Origin: Cercozoa sp. M6MM
Taxonomy: Eukaryota > Endomyxa: Ascetosporea
Strand: one strand, 5' to 3'
DNA: 64,000 nt
NCBI GenBank assembly: GCA_040357565.1
Contig: JBDODJ010000046.1
The notes under the pieces were generated by a model. It did no database searches, was not told the origin of the DNA, and worked only from the letters and a program-made list of their open reading frames with translations. A program made the position numbers and the translations under genes. Of the stretch, positions 1 to 9,359 are shown one piece after another (the stretch's first letter is position 1; every line of letters begins with the position of its first letter).

Positions 1-1612
1 GGGGGGGGGGGTAAAAATGGAAAAAAGATAAAAGGGTAGGGGGTAAAGTGAGTGACAGTCTACAGCAAGTACGCCGACTCTCGCACCGAATACGGCTGGT
101 GTCGGCCGTAAGATCCATCTGCGAGGGGGGGGGTAAAGGGGCTATATGGGAAGAGGCAAAAGCAGCCTACTACGACGCCGCTTGATGATGCCACTCAGCG
201 AATTGCCGTCAACGTATTCCACTAAGGCGATAAGAGGATCAAAGGGGGCAAAAGGGGTCAAGCAGAGGGGGTAAAACTCAACGCACTCACGATCAGTCCG
301 TGCTGATTGCGACCAGCGAATGTGGGAGCTGTCCGGGGGTATAGACGGTGAAAGAGTTAAAGTAGATAAAAGGGAGTTCCAAGGGAGGGCAAGGAGGGGC
401 AGAAGGAGGGAGGGTAAAACCGTAGGCATCGTAGATCTTCATAACGTTGCGATGGTGCACCGTCATTCCGGTGTGCACCTCTTCCTTGAACTTGCGCAAT
501 CGATGCATTGTCGTCAGTCTGCACAAACGCTCCTTTAACTAAACTTCGTCCCCTGGGGTACTACTCAAACGGTACAAAGTGGATTTGATGGCTACACGAC
601 GACCGGTGCGATCTTGCATGCCGCAGATCACGCCTTGCGCGCCTGAGCCGAGGTAGCCGATGGCACTGTCGAATAAAAAGCCTTTAAAAGGTTGTTTAAA
701 GTTGGATACAGAGTAGTTTTAAAAAGCTGGTTAAAGGGTTCAAGTGCAGTCAAAAAAGCTACAGGAGGAAAGGTAAAGCAAGGTGCATACGCGAATGGAG
801 CATTCTGCAGGTGCGGTCCGCGCGTCTGCCACGTTGCTTCCGGGAAGCCTGCTTCCGTGCTGAAAAGGGGGTGAAGTGTCAGTCAGTATCAGGGGAGGGC
901 TTAGAAGAATAAAGGGGGTGTGAAACCACTCGTGCAGCTTGTCGACCAGCGTGAGTCGATGCAGACCCTCGAAAGCTTGCAACTGATTCTGCAGCGGCAA
1001 CGGCACGTGTCGTGGCACTGTCTCTTCGTCGAAGCGCACCAATCCGGGATCTGAACTCACGATATCAGAGCTTTCTGGGGTCTCTGCTTCTGCCGTCAGC
1101 CTTTCTCAGTCAAATCTATACAATTTACCTTGCGAGGTCACATGCTCCTCCAGCATTGCCTCCAGCTCACCATCGTCCTAACGCATCGACGCACATTCTA
1201 TCTAAGATCCGCTCGTAACAAATAAAGATCAGCTCACGACTGCCATTTCTTCCTCGCGGATCGGGTCCACCGCCTAAGAAAAATACCACAATTATACAAT
1301 TTACGACCCTGCCTGGACTGAGACAACTGAATCGAACGAACCATGAGATCATAGTCGGCGCCTTTCAGCAAATGGTCCAGCACGTTGAGTTGTGCTCGCA
1401 GTAACTCATTGGTACTGCCGGAAGCGAGCGTTTCCAGTTGCTGCACCGCCTTCTGCAGCGATTTCTGCGACTTTCGCAGCTTCAGGTGCGCTTCTCGCAC
1501 CGGCTCTGCTCAAGAACCTCGTACAGTACGCAACAGACACAGAATACTCTGGGTACAACAACTTACTAACGGCAGCAAAAACTGTGCCGAGCAAGAGCGA
1601 CACTTTCCACAT
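1..1612 (-). CDS. Protein kinase, N-terminal part (C-terminal half lies beyond the left edge)
   Basis: Minus-strand gene in several short exons. The exon at about 560-670 encodes a glycine-rich loop, YLGSGAQGVICG, followed by the VAIK lysine motif. The next exon (about 430-530) has FKEEVHTGMTVHHRNVMKIYDAYG, which fits helix C and strand beta-4 (split here only for description), and the one at about 180-240 has ALVEYVDGNSLSGII, the hinge. An exon at about 65-125 probably continues into helix D/E. The catalytic loop and DFG would lie off the window. Upstream exons (about 1310-1508 and 760-1060) form a helical, coiled-coil-like N-terminal region. A likely first exon begins with ATG at 1612 (MWKVSLLLGTVFAAV, hydrophobic) and ends at a consensus gtaagt donor. 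The kinase assignment is firm; the family and the exact exon chain are not resolved. Serine/threonine specificity is likely but unproven. Confidence 0.7.
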
Positions 1613-1889
1613 TTTGATGTTCACAGTTTCAGTTTATGTGAAGTTATCGGTCTCGCTCAGATTTCACAGAGCGTCACTACTCTTCGCACTAGTTTTGAGT
1701 CAAGGATTCTCCCGTCAGCAAGAAATAACTTCTGCAGTCATGGCAGATACAGCTCGGAAACTAAACGAAGGTGTTCTGAAAGCAGACAAACAAGGCGTCA
1801 CGCCACTGTCACGTCAGGCAAGCTGTCTGGATGCAGTGATCTCTTTTTAACTGACTCACGTACACAGTGGCTGATTAAAGAAGAGTAGA
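1613..1889. other. Intergenic spacer
   Basis: Spacer between the transporter stop (1890) and the putative kinase start on the same strand. Open frames here show no recognisable domain. It should hold the kinase promoter; no clear promoter motif is visible. Confidence 0.4.
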
Positions 1890-4135
1890 CTAAGAGCGAA
1901 GACTTAAATATCGCATCGGTAGCAGCAGCAAGAATCCCAGCAAGCTAAAGACAGCGAAGATCGCTGCGCACGTTGTTTTCAATGCCCGCTGGTCAGGTAA
2001 GTCAGTTGTGGAAACAAAAAGAAAAAGCGTCATACCAAAACTAAAGACGACAGAGCCGGTCCAGTTGAGAATGGCTCCCGACAAGTACGCGCTCAGCAAC
2101 AATGGCACAACTTGTGCACTCACTAGCAGGCCGAAATATCTCGGGAGATTGTTAATCCCGACTGAAATGGATAAAGTCGGAAGTGGTTTAACAGTCTAGT
2201 TGAAAGATAAACTGTACGTACCCCAGTCAGCAATCAGAGGTGCAACCAACACAGAGGCACTAGATGCAATGCCACGCAATGCGGCACACGCGCACTGTGC
2301 CCAAAACAGCGGCAGGTAGGGAACCACGCCTGTGGCGAGTGTCCCCATCAAAGCAGACACCTGCAGACACCGTAGAATTGTTTGATACGCCAGTGTGTTG
2401 AGTCAATAGTTTTGGTCTACGGCATAAAGCGTCACGGGCGACACTCGCGAAGCCAGCAAGCCAACGAACGGTGCAGCGAGAGCATAACTGATGCCGCCAG
2501 ACGCTGGTATGAAAGCAAGCTTTTGAACGCTATGTGTTGGTAACTGCATTTACCAGTTTAAGTTTGACAGTTTCACATGAGAGTTGCAAGAGTAGATGAG
2601 CAGTGTGTACCAGCTGCATGACTGCGCTGACGATAATGTTAGCGGTGCAGCCAGCTGCGAAGGCGGAGAACATTGAGGACGCCAACAAGAGCCAGAACAC
2701 GCGTCTGCCTCGCTTCTCGTGTTCTGTCTCGGCGAGGCGGGCAGCTGATCGCGATTCCGACAGGCGTCGGATTCGAGGTGACATGGCCAACAACCCTGTC
2801 TCGGCATCGAATTCGTCCGAGTTGGTCGACCTGAGAATCACCTTGAAGGATCGCGGGGATAGTGCCGGTGTGGTCTTCGGAGGTGACTGTGACAATTAAG
2901 TGAGTTCGTAGTTCAATACATATCACACACAGCAGCCCTGCTTGGGAGAAAGCATGGACAGCACCAGCATCAACAGCGCCGCGAGAGCGCCAGAAGCACT
3001 GACAAAGGAGGCCTCCTGCAGTGAGGCACTCAGGCCGACCGATTGGATCCGGTGCGCGAGCAGCGGCGTCACTAAAGCACCGACACCGGCGGAGCACGCC
3101 GAGATTCCGTTGGCTCTAATCAATGCCGGGAGTCAAGCAGGTTAAGTTTAACTGTGCTCGAAACTTACATTGCCCTGTGCTTTGTGGTCTCAAAGTGATG
3201 TTGCACCAATGCGATAGGCGGCACCAAGGTGGCTACAGTTCAGTAGACTGATTGCACATTACTTGGAAAGAAAGCTCACTTGACATTCCAGTTCCGACAG
3301 ATGCCAGGAGTGCAAAAAGTTTCCACATCAGCCACTTATCCTGGGCCAAAGGTAGGGAAGCGGGTTCAATACACTGGTCAGTCCAGTTTGAGTGAGAGAC
3401 TTCTCGCACCGATTTTGACGCATCGTTGATCTCAAGAGCGCAGGCGTAGAGAGAGACCGTCGCGAGCACTGCACCGACAAAGACGAGCTTGCGTGTTCCA
3501 ACACGAGGCAGCTGAGCAAGCGCAGCGACAGGCGCGCTCAGGCCAAAGATGAAAGCTCCTGCACTGCCGGCTGCCAGAGTCGCCATGTACAGCGCGGACT
3601 GTGGCGACTGTGACCATGCCAACTTAGTTTCTACTTCTATCGGAAGCAAACTCAGTGTCGGTAAAGTTGCACCTCTTCGTGTAGAGCTAGAGACATCACC
3701 GGCGTGATCGCGAAGACTGCCGACAGCAGCAGTTGCAGCCAAAAGGTCTGCCCGTACAAGTTTCAGCTAAATCAACTGAGAAGGTTGCATGCAAAAGGTC
3801 GAGACTGCTTTACCGACAGAATCACAAGACCACGGCGAACATTGCTGCCGAGAAACCCACAAGGCAGACAGGTGCCTTCCCAAGCGCTGTCGCACTCACG
3901 AGGCGATGTGCGATCTGAGTTCGAACTCGATGGAGGCGAAGGAGAACCGCGCTGGTAAGCATGAAACACATTTAAACTTCGAACTGGCAGTTGTATTCAA
4001 CGAAGGCTGTTTTACTTCATACAAAATCGAGGCAGGGTAGGCTTGTATCGCCGAACTCGTCGATCCATAGCTTGGCACATCTGTCGCTTGCAACAACACC
4101 GGCAGTGCCAACAGAGCAAGCACTACTGATCTCAT
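1890..4135 (-). CDS. Multi-pass transporter, probably major facilitator superfamily
   Basis: Minus-strand gene with about seven exons. The N-terminus (ATG at 4135) starts MRSVVLALLALPVLLQA, a first membrane helix. Later exons carry more hydrophobic helices: VCLVGFSAAMFAVV near 3.85 kb, LQLLLSAVFAITPVMSLAL near 3.7 kb, LYMATLAAGSAGAFIFGL near 3.57 kb, a pair near 3.45 and 3.3 kb, VFWLLLASSMFSAFAAG near 2.7 kb, and the last two at 1.9-2.1 kb. A basic cytosolic loop (RLHRVRTQIAHR) follows the first helix and a polar loop rich in Ser/Arg (about 2.75-2.9 kb) lies mid-protein, as in 12-TM MFS carriers. The substrate cannot be told; the layout resembles monocarboxylate/SLC16- or SLC43-like carriers, but this is weak inference. 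Stop at 1890-1892. Divergent from the ankyrin gene at 4554. Confidence 0.55.
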
Positions 4136-4553
4136 CGTCTGTGCCTGTGGCTGTGCCTTGAACCGTGTGCAATTCTCGAGCAACTATTCTTCGGCCGGGT
4201 GGGTTTCGGACATTGACAGTTTCATGCCACCTCCTGGAGAAGTTACCCGACACCTCTGTTTGTTCAGTGACTGTAGAATAGTTTTGTTTGTATTTTCCTC
4301 AAAGCTTTGTTTGGCGTACCGTGTCCCCTACCCCATGAAAGCGCTAGAGCTCTGAGTGGATCTGTAAGTGTTGTGGCTTCCATCATTATTGGGGTGCATA
4401 TCTGCACCTCCCTTGTTTGTATTTTCCTCAAAGCCAACTGACCCCGCCCGAGGTCGACAACCGACCCAGGAACAACCTAGTCTGACTGGCTGGCGTACAG
4501 TAATGCTCTTTGCAGCTCTAAGACTGTCTAGGCAACGAGAGCTTTGTAGAGCA
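4136..4553. promoter_or_regulatory. Divergent intergenic region with a 22-bp direct repeat
   Basis: Region between the transporter start (minus) and the ankyrin/coiled-coil gene start (plus), so it should contain both promoters. It holds an exact 22-bp direct repeat (TTGTTTGTATTTTCCTCAAA plus GC) at 4284-4305 and 4413-4434, 129 bp apart. No TATA box is evident. Its regulatory role is inferred from position only. Confidence 0.45.
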
Positions 4554-5163
4554 ATGTCGGAGAGCTACAAAGGTTTTCGTAAAATCGAAGCCACCGAGCA
4601 GGGTTCGGTCGAGGTTTTGGGTAAAGTTGTTCAACTGGAGATTGAAGAAGATTAGATCGGTTGGGTGTTTCTCTTTGGTTAAGCAGACGATGCAATCGAA
4701 CGAAAGAAAGCGCGCTTAGATGACGCAAAGCTCCATGTGAAAGAACTATCTGATCAACTGTCGCAAATGGAACAACTGCGGAAAACCCAACTTCATGATC
4801 GACGCGAGCGCGAGACCTGCGAACAAGCACAACTGTTCCACAGTATCGTTTGCGGGAACGCTTTAGAGGTTGAGTGCGCTCTGAACTCGTCTTCAATCGG
4901 CGAAGAGCCTTCGGAGGTGGCGAACAAAGTGTGAGTCCGTGCTTTCACAGCCGGAGGTTTTCTTTGGGCATACTGCGATGTACTGTAGATTCACGGCGGG
5001 GCCAGGTCGGGGACTGACGCCTCTCGCTTCAGCTGCATACTGTCCCGTGCCTGAACGTCGAGCACAGGTGGCCCAGGTGCTCACACAAGCAGGCGCGCGT
5101 CCTGGGGCGAAGCTGCCAGACTTTGGCAATGTTTCTGCGACAGACGTGCTGAAGTCGGGTTAA
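4554..5163 (+). CDS. Small coiled-coil and ankyrin-repeat protein
   Basis: Three exons join in phase: 4554-4620, 4687-4930 and 4989-5163, giving 161 residues. The introns are 66 nt (gtaaag...aagcag) and 58 nt (gtgagt...ctgtag). The start is the ATG of MSESYKGFRKIEATEQ. Residues about 23-70 form a charged coiled coil (DDAIERKKARLDDAKLHVKE and onward). Residues about 75-100 (QLFHSIVCGNALEVECAL) look like the start of an ankyrin repeat, and a second unit begins with RGLTPLASAAYCPV, matching the ankyrin G-TPL-AA core, then VLTQAGARPG. The stop is at 5161-5163. Two ankyrin-like units are too few to form a long solenoid, so this is probably a small adaptor. Function unknown. It converges on the small membrane-protein gene at 5271. 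Confidence 0.6.
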
Positions 5164-5270
5164 CTGAAGTCGTCGATGTACTGTACGGGACTGGCACGGC
5201 TCTTTTCGTTGCCTTCGATCACTACAGTACTCACTGCAACTGAACTGAGTCGACTTACTTTCCCCAAAAT

Positions 5271-5459
5271 TTACGACTCAGCACCGCTCGCACCGCCGGA
5301 GGTACTAGTTTCGCTGCCTGCAGTGTTGCCGCGGAGTTTCTCCTTGAACTCCTTCCATTGCGTGGTCTGCATGACTGCCAGGCCAATACCAATGCCTGCA
5401 ACAACCGCCACGCCGATGGAAGCTGCTTTCACCGCAGTCGATTTGTTTGACTTTGTCAC
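5271..5459 (-). CDS. Small single-pass membrane protein, 62 aa
   Basis: Uninterrupted minus-strand reading frame of 62 residues from ATG at 5459 to TAA at 5271-5273. MTKSNKSTAVKA is followed by one hydrophobic segment with small-residue spacing (SIGVAVVAGIGIGLAVM), then a basic/amphipathic stretch (QWKEFKEKLRG) and a Ser/Gly/Thr-rich tail. This looks like a tail- or signal-anchored micro-membrane protein. No family is recognised. It could instead be the last exon of a longer gene, but a start, a clean stop and one helix make it self-sufficient. Confidence 0.45.
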   Translation of the reverse strand: MTKSNKSTAVKAASIGVAVVAGIGIGLAVMQTTQWKEFKEKLRGNTAGSETSTSGGASGAES

Positions 5460-5669
5460 ATAAATTTACAGTTGATTACAATTAATTAAAAATGAGAAAC
5501 GGGGGTAAGCCAAGAAAGTGAAGTACCTTCAACGCCCGGCGCGCGAAGTGGTACTGTTGTTTTAGGCGTTTCCAGGTTTCCTGCAGCTTGCTTTTTGCTT
5601 TTTCTTTCTGTCGAAGCAGCAGAGGTCAGGGTACTGTATTTGCGACTCGCTACACAGGTACTGACAGAG

Positions 5670-6677
5670 TCAATCCACCTCTTCTTCCGCGGGGACGTGA
5701 GGAAAGTCGAAACTGTCGCCTTCCATGCTTTCAAGTTGACCTGAACAGTTCGAAGGCACTGTCGACTTTCCAGACAACAAGAAGGTCTCAGTACTGCTGG
5801 AGGTGTCTGGATGTTCGTGTTTTCGCAGAAAGCGTCGCGCTGTCGGAGATGTGCGTGGTGAGATTGACGTGCTCGAGCGCACGAGTGCGGCGATTAGTTC
5901 GTCCTGTCGGTGAACGTGTTTCTCGCTCTGAGCCTGTCGCATTGCCACTCTGTCGACGTCTGCTCTCAGCACGTGCAACTGCGTCTCCATTGCGCGCAGT
6001 CTGAAGGACAGTGATGTGTGCAACTTTAAGAGGTGGTGGCATCAAACCTAGCAGCTGCGTTGATGCACTCGACGCAAACACGGTCGATGGATTCATCCGC
6101 GTGTCGTTGGGCCACCTCGATGGCATGGATTGCCGTGAAAGCACTGCGCAGGTCACGTGCGACGTCTTCCAGTTGCGAACTCTTCAAGCTCGCCGAGGGC
6201 CCGCCTGACTGAGACATAGCCACAGGAACGTCATCCAGCACTTGTTGCATTTCCGAAATCTGCCGACGCAACGCCTGCAGGTTCATTTCCGCTGTGTCCG
6301 TTTCTGATTTCTACAATTAACTTGTGTATTTCATCCATATCACATTGACATGTTAGCAACTTAAGGGGTGCAACCTCTGCTTCTTCTTTCGGCTGTTGCA
6401 CCGCTTCGTCCAAGGCGAACTCGTCCTCCTCTGCTTCTGTGCTTTGCGTTTTTGCCTCAATAGTTGCCTTGGCGAGTGCGTGGAGTGGCGATTGACGGCG
6501 ATGGAGGTCGCGACTAGCAATCAGAAACGTTTGGGCACAGTAAAGCAAGCGAAGCAAAACGAATGGATGGACAGTATACTCGAGAAGCTCTGCTTCGTGT
6601 GGTTCGCTCTCTTCGGCGCTGTGCACATCGCGCGGTCCTGGAGACCTTGATCGCGAAGACATGAAGGAGCTCAGCAT
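5670..6677 (-). CDS. Coiled-coil protein of unknown function
   Basis: Minus-strand gene, probably four exons. The start is ATG near 6677 (MLSSFMSSRSRSPGPRDV). Probable introns are a 66-nt one (gtatac...gctag, about 6530-6595), about 6316-6380 (gttgca...tgtag, containing a TGCTAAC branch-point-like element) and about 6002-6050 (gtttga...ttcag). After joining, the protein has an acidic stretch (EAEEDEFALDEAVQQPKEE), then two heptad-like helices (MNLQALRRQISEMQQVLDDV and RAMETQLHVLRADVDRVAMR), and a Ser/Thr-rich tail ending EEEVD before TGA at 5670. No enzymatic domain is visible. The coiled coils suggest a structural or scaffold role. Exon borders are inferred from phase and splice consensus. 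Confidence 0.5.
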
Positions 6678-6707
6678 GCCTCGTAGAAACGATGGTTGAT
6701 CTACACA

Positions 6708-7007
6708 CTAGCAGGATAGGGGGGAGGGTAAATGAAAGCTGTCTCGGTGTTGGTATAAGTTAAGTTCACCAGTTTCGAGTCCCTCATCAGTCGCTCCAGC
6801 AGGGAGGTTTCTCCCGGGCTCTCCTATATCAAGTGGTTCACTACCGCGAGTGCCAGTGGCAGTTCCCAGCATGTCGATTTCCTCATGTTCTTCGTCTTTT
6901 TCAGATTCCTCGTCACTCGGAAAGTGGACATTTTCAGTTTCAGTCCCGAGATTCAACTCCTCGGCAGCCTCGGGTTGAGGGCCCACTTTTATAGCTAAGT
7001 CAGCCAT
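6708..7007 (-). CDS. Small acidic protein or 5' exon, 99 aa
   Basis: Open minus-strand frame from ATG at 7007 (MADLAIKVGPQPEAAEELNL) to a stop at 6708. It is strongly acidic (SDEESEKDEEHEEIDM) and lacks a recognisable domain. A donor-like GTGAAC near 6770 and an acceptor-like GCTAG near 6710 would allow it to be a 5' exon of a longer transcript overlapping the neighbouring coiled-coil gene, but the reading phase does not obviously match that gene. Kept as a tentative stand-alone gene. Confidence 0.3.
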   Translation of the reverse strand: MADLAIKVGPQPEAAEELNLGTETENVHFPSDEESEKDEEHEEIDMLGTATGTRGSEPLDIGEPGRNLPAGATDEGLETGELNLYQHRDSFHLPSPLSC

Positions 7008-7152
7008 AGTTACTCTGGTGACAGCAAGGAGGTGTCGTTAGGAGTAAACGGAAAGATCGTGGCTAGTTTAGTTTTCTCTCAGTCCCGCGCGTGCTGACCT
7101 CAGTTGAATTGAACCAGAATCTGAGATCCAATCAATGCAACCTGCATGTTCG

Positions 7153-9060
7153 TCACCGCTTCTTCCTTTTCTTAGGGCGACCATCTCGCATCTTTCGTAT
7201 TCGTTTTTGGGCAAGCAAGTTGGATAGACGGCGCTTTCGTTGCACACTGTCTTTCTCGTCTTGGCTCGGGGAGTCCATGTCGGAGTCAGACGAACTGCTA
7301 TCGCTGTCGCTGTCGCTGTCGCTGTAGCTGTCGCTCGTGCTACTGGAATTGTCGCTTGAGTCCGTGCCTGAGGAGGAGAAATCACTGATATCGATTCCGT
7401 CGCCAGTCAAGTCGACGATGACTTGATTCCTCGCCTTTCTCCATGACTTACGGCAAGCGCCTGTTTGCCCATAGACATTTGCCAAGACTGAAAGCCAATG
7501 CAGCAGACAAGAAGGCAGTTTCCTACGGTCTTTATGCGTGATCAAACTTTCAACCGATCGCAGTTGTTTGTCGCACGCGTTGCAGCGCTTGTACAAAAGC
7601 TCGTTCGTGTCGGGCTGGCATCAAACAAGCACTGAAATTACTTCCCATTGCGGGAAGTTGGAAGTGTCAGATACAAAGACAGAGATTCGGCTGGTGTGGC
7701 GACGATGCGCAAACCACGCTTGCATGGCTTCGGGTTTCTTCTTGTGCTTGGCGGCGATCTCTTTGGCTCGCTTCGCGGTCAGAACGCGGTAGTTGGAAAA
7801 CTCGCTCTGCATGCACCGAGAACACACGATTGGGAGCATTGGTAGAATGAAGTGTTTAAAAAAACAGTCCGCACGTTCAGTTCGTAGACGAGCTGCCGAG
7901 AAAACCCAAGTTCTGCAGTCACCTGCTCGATCGATTTCTTTCCGACCTTGTTGGAAGAGACAAAGCGAGGTCGTGACAAAGGAATGTTGGCGGTGGATTC
8001 GCGCCTGCTAACGCTGAAAAAACCAGCTGGCCGACGAGACGCGGGCGTTGGGACACCGTTAGAGCCACTTGTTCTCTCAAAGTCTTGGGTCACATTGTGA
8101 CACGCCACGGCACGCTCTAGAGCAGCGACGCGGCGCGAGAATTCGTCCGTCATTCGAATAACAGCAGTGCGCACCTGCCGTCGCAGGAGCAAGACTTCTC
8201 TCTTCTGGAAGATTTCGACTTGCTTCAAACCTTTGAACAGAAGCTCGCGTGGCGAGTCTGTGCTGTCGAAACGAAAGTCACCTTCTTCTGCCGGTTCCTG
8301 CTTCACAGCGACAGGTGAGTGTGCTTCGCGTTTGATTCTTGCCAGGCTTGCGTTGTTGGCGCACTCGAAGTTAGTAGCGCCCAAAAGCGACGGCCCGCTG
8401 TCTTCGTTGGGTTCCACTTTGATGCGATGCGGGAGACCACATCGGTGAGACAGAATTTCGCACTCGGGTTTATTTTGGCGTGTTGGCGGCGAGAGCATTA
8501 ACTGCGACAGCGAGCTCAGTTTCTTCTTCTTCTTAGAGGCATCGGTTTGTTTCAGTCGGGGTGCGGACTTTTCCTTCTCCAGGGAAGGCATTGGTGGAAT
8601 ACTGCTGCCTGAGCTTGACCCTAACAACAACGAGATTCGTTTCTTTGCACGAGATTGTGTTGGAGCAGCTGCTGAGATGGCAAGACGGCAAATTCAATGA
8701 ACAGTGAGCACAGTCTGACAAGAGAGATATGGTACCTGGAAGTGGCGTCTCAAACAATGCTTTCTGAGACTCGACAAGGTCAGTGTCCTGGGTTTCTGCA
8801 AAGGGGTCGATCAGTTGCCGCTGAAATGGCGAAGAGCTTCGTTTTCTCGCCGATTGCGAGCACAGAGAACCGAGGCTCGAGCCTCGAAGAATCGGTCGCT
8901 TAGCACCCAAACCGTTTGTCTGCGTGCTCCTCCATTGAGTGAAGTCGTTATCTGTGTCTTCTTCCTCATTGTCTGTCGTTTTTCTCTGCTTTCGATCGAA
9001 ATTGTGCTGTGTCAAAGGAATGCCCACCTCCTGCGACAAATCTGAGAGCTCGTCTTCCAT
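7153..9060 (-). CDS. Nuclear regulatory protein with SUMO motifs and a homeodomain-like helix
   Basis: Minus-strand gene in at least four exons; start at 9060 (MEDELSDLSQEVGIPLTQ), stop at 7153. Exon 1 joins exon 2 in phase 1 across gtaccat...cagcag. Exon 2 has a basic patch (RAKKRIS), three SUMO-acceptor motifs (IKVEPNED, IKREAHSP, VKQEPAEE) and a helical segment (KQVEIFQKREVLLLRRQV). Exon 3 contains PEAMQAWFAHRRHTSR, resembling the WFxxRR recognition helix of homeodomains. A 60-nt intron (7615-7674) leads to the last exon, which has CNACDKQLRSVESLITHK (possible zinc-binding site), a SUMO-interacting motif (VIVDLTGD), a Ser/Asp-rich acidic run and a basic tail (RPKKRKKR). The composition points to a chromatin or transcription factor. 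The homeodomain identity is tentative; the SUMO motifs are read directly. Confidence 0.6.
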
Positions 9061-9359
9061 GTTCCCCGACTTAGCGCACTCCTAAGTGGTGGCTTGTATC
9101 TGGTCTATAAAAACACAACCCCGGGCGTAAACTACTTTGTTCTTGGTTTTTCCGTTCCGCGCGCAAGGCGATGCCAAATTTAATTGTCGCTATAAATTTT
9201 ATTTTCAGTTTAAATAAAGTATCTTGATCGAACCGTCTCAGAGGGAGAATTAACAGCTTAAGACTGAACTGACTCGGAGTGAGTTTCAATGATGGTATAC
9301 TTCAGGGTTTAAAGGTCAGTACAGTCAGGTGAGAACTAAGTGCGAGAGTTCGAGGTAAA
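9061..9359. other. Intergenic spacer
   Basis: About 300 bp between the start of the SUMO-motif gene and the stop of the dynein gene, both minus strand. It is AT-richer than the flanking exons. No gene-like frame is seen. It should carry the dynein 3' UTR and the promoter of the downstream gene. Confidence 0.35.

Noticed and set aside
7615-7674. A 27-nt mini-intron (7615-7641) in the SUMO-motif gene
   Set aside because: It keeps phase, but a 60-nt intron using an upstream gtatct donor (7615-7674) also keeps phase and matches the usual intron size here.
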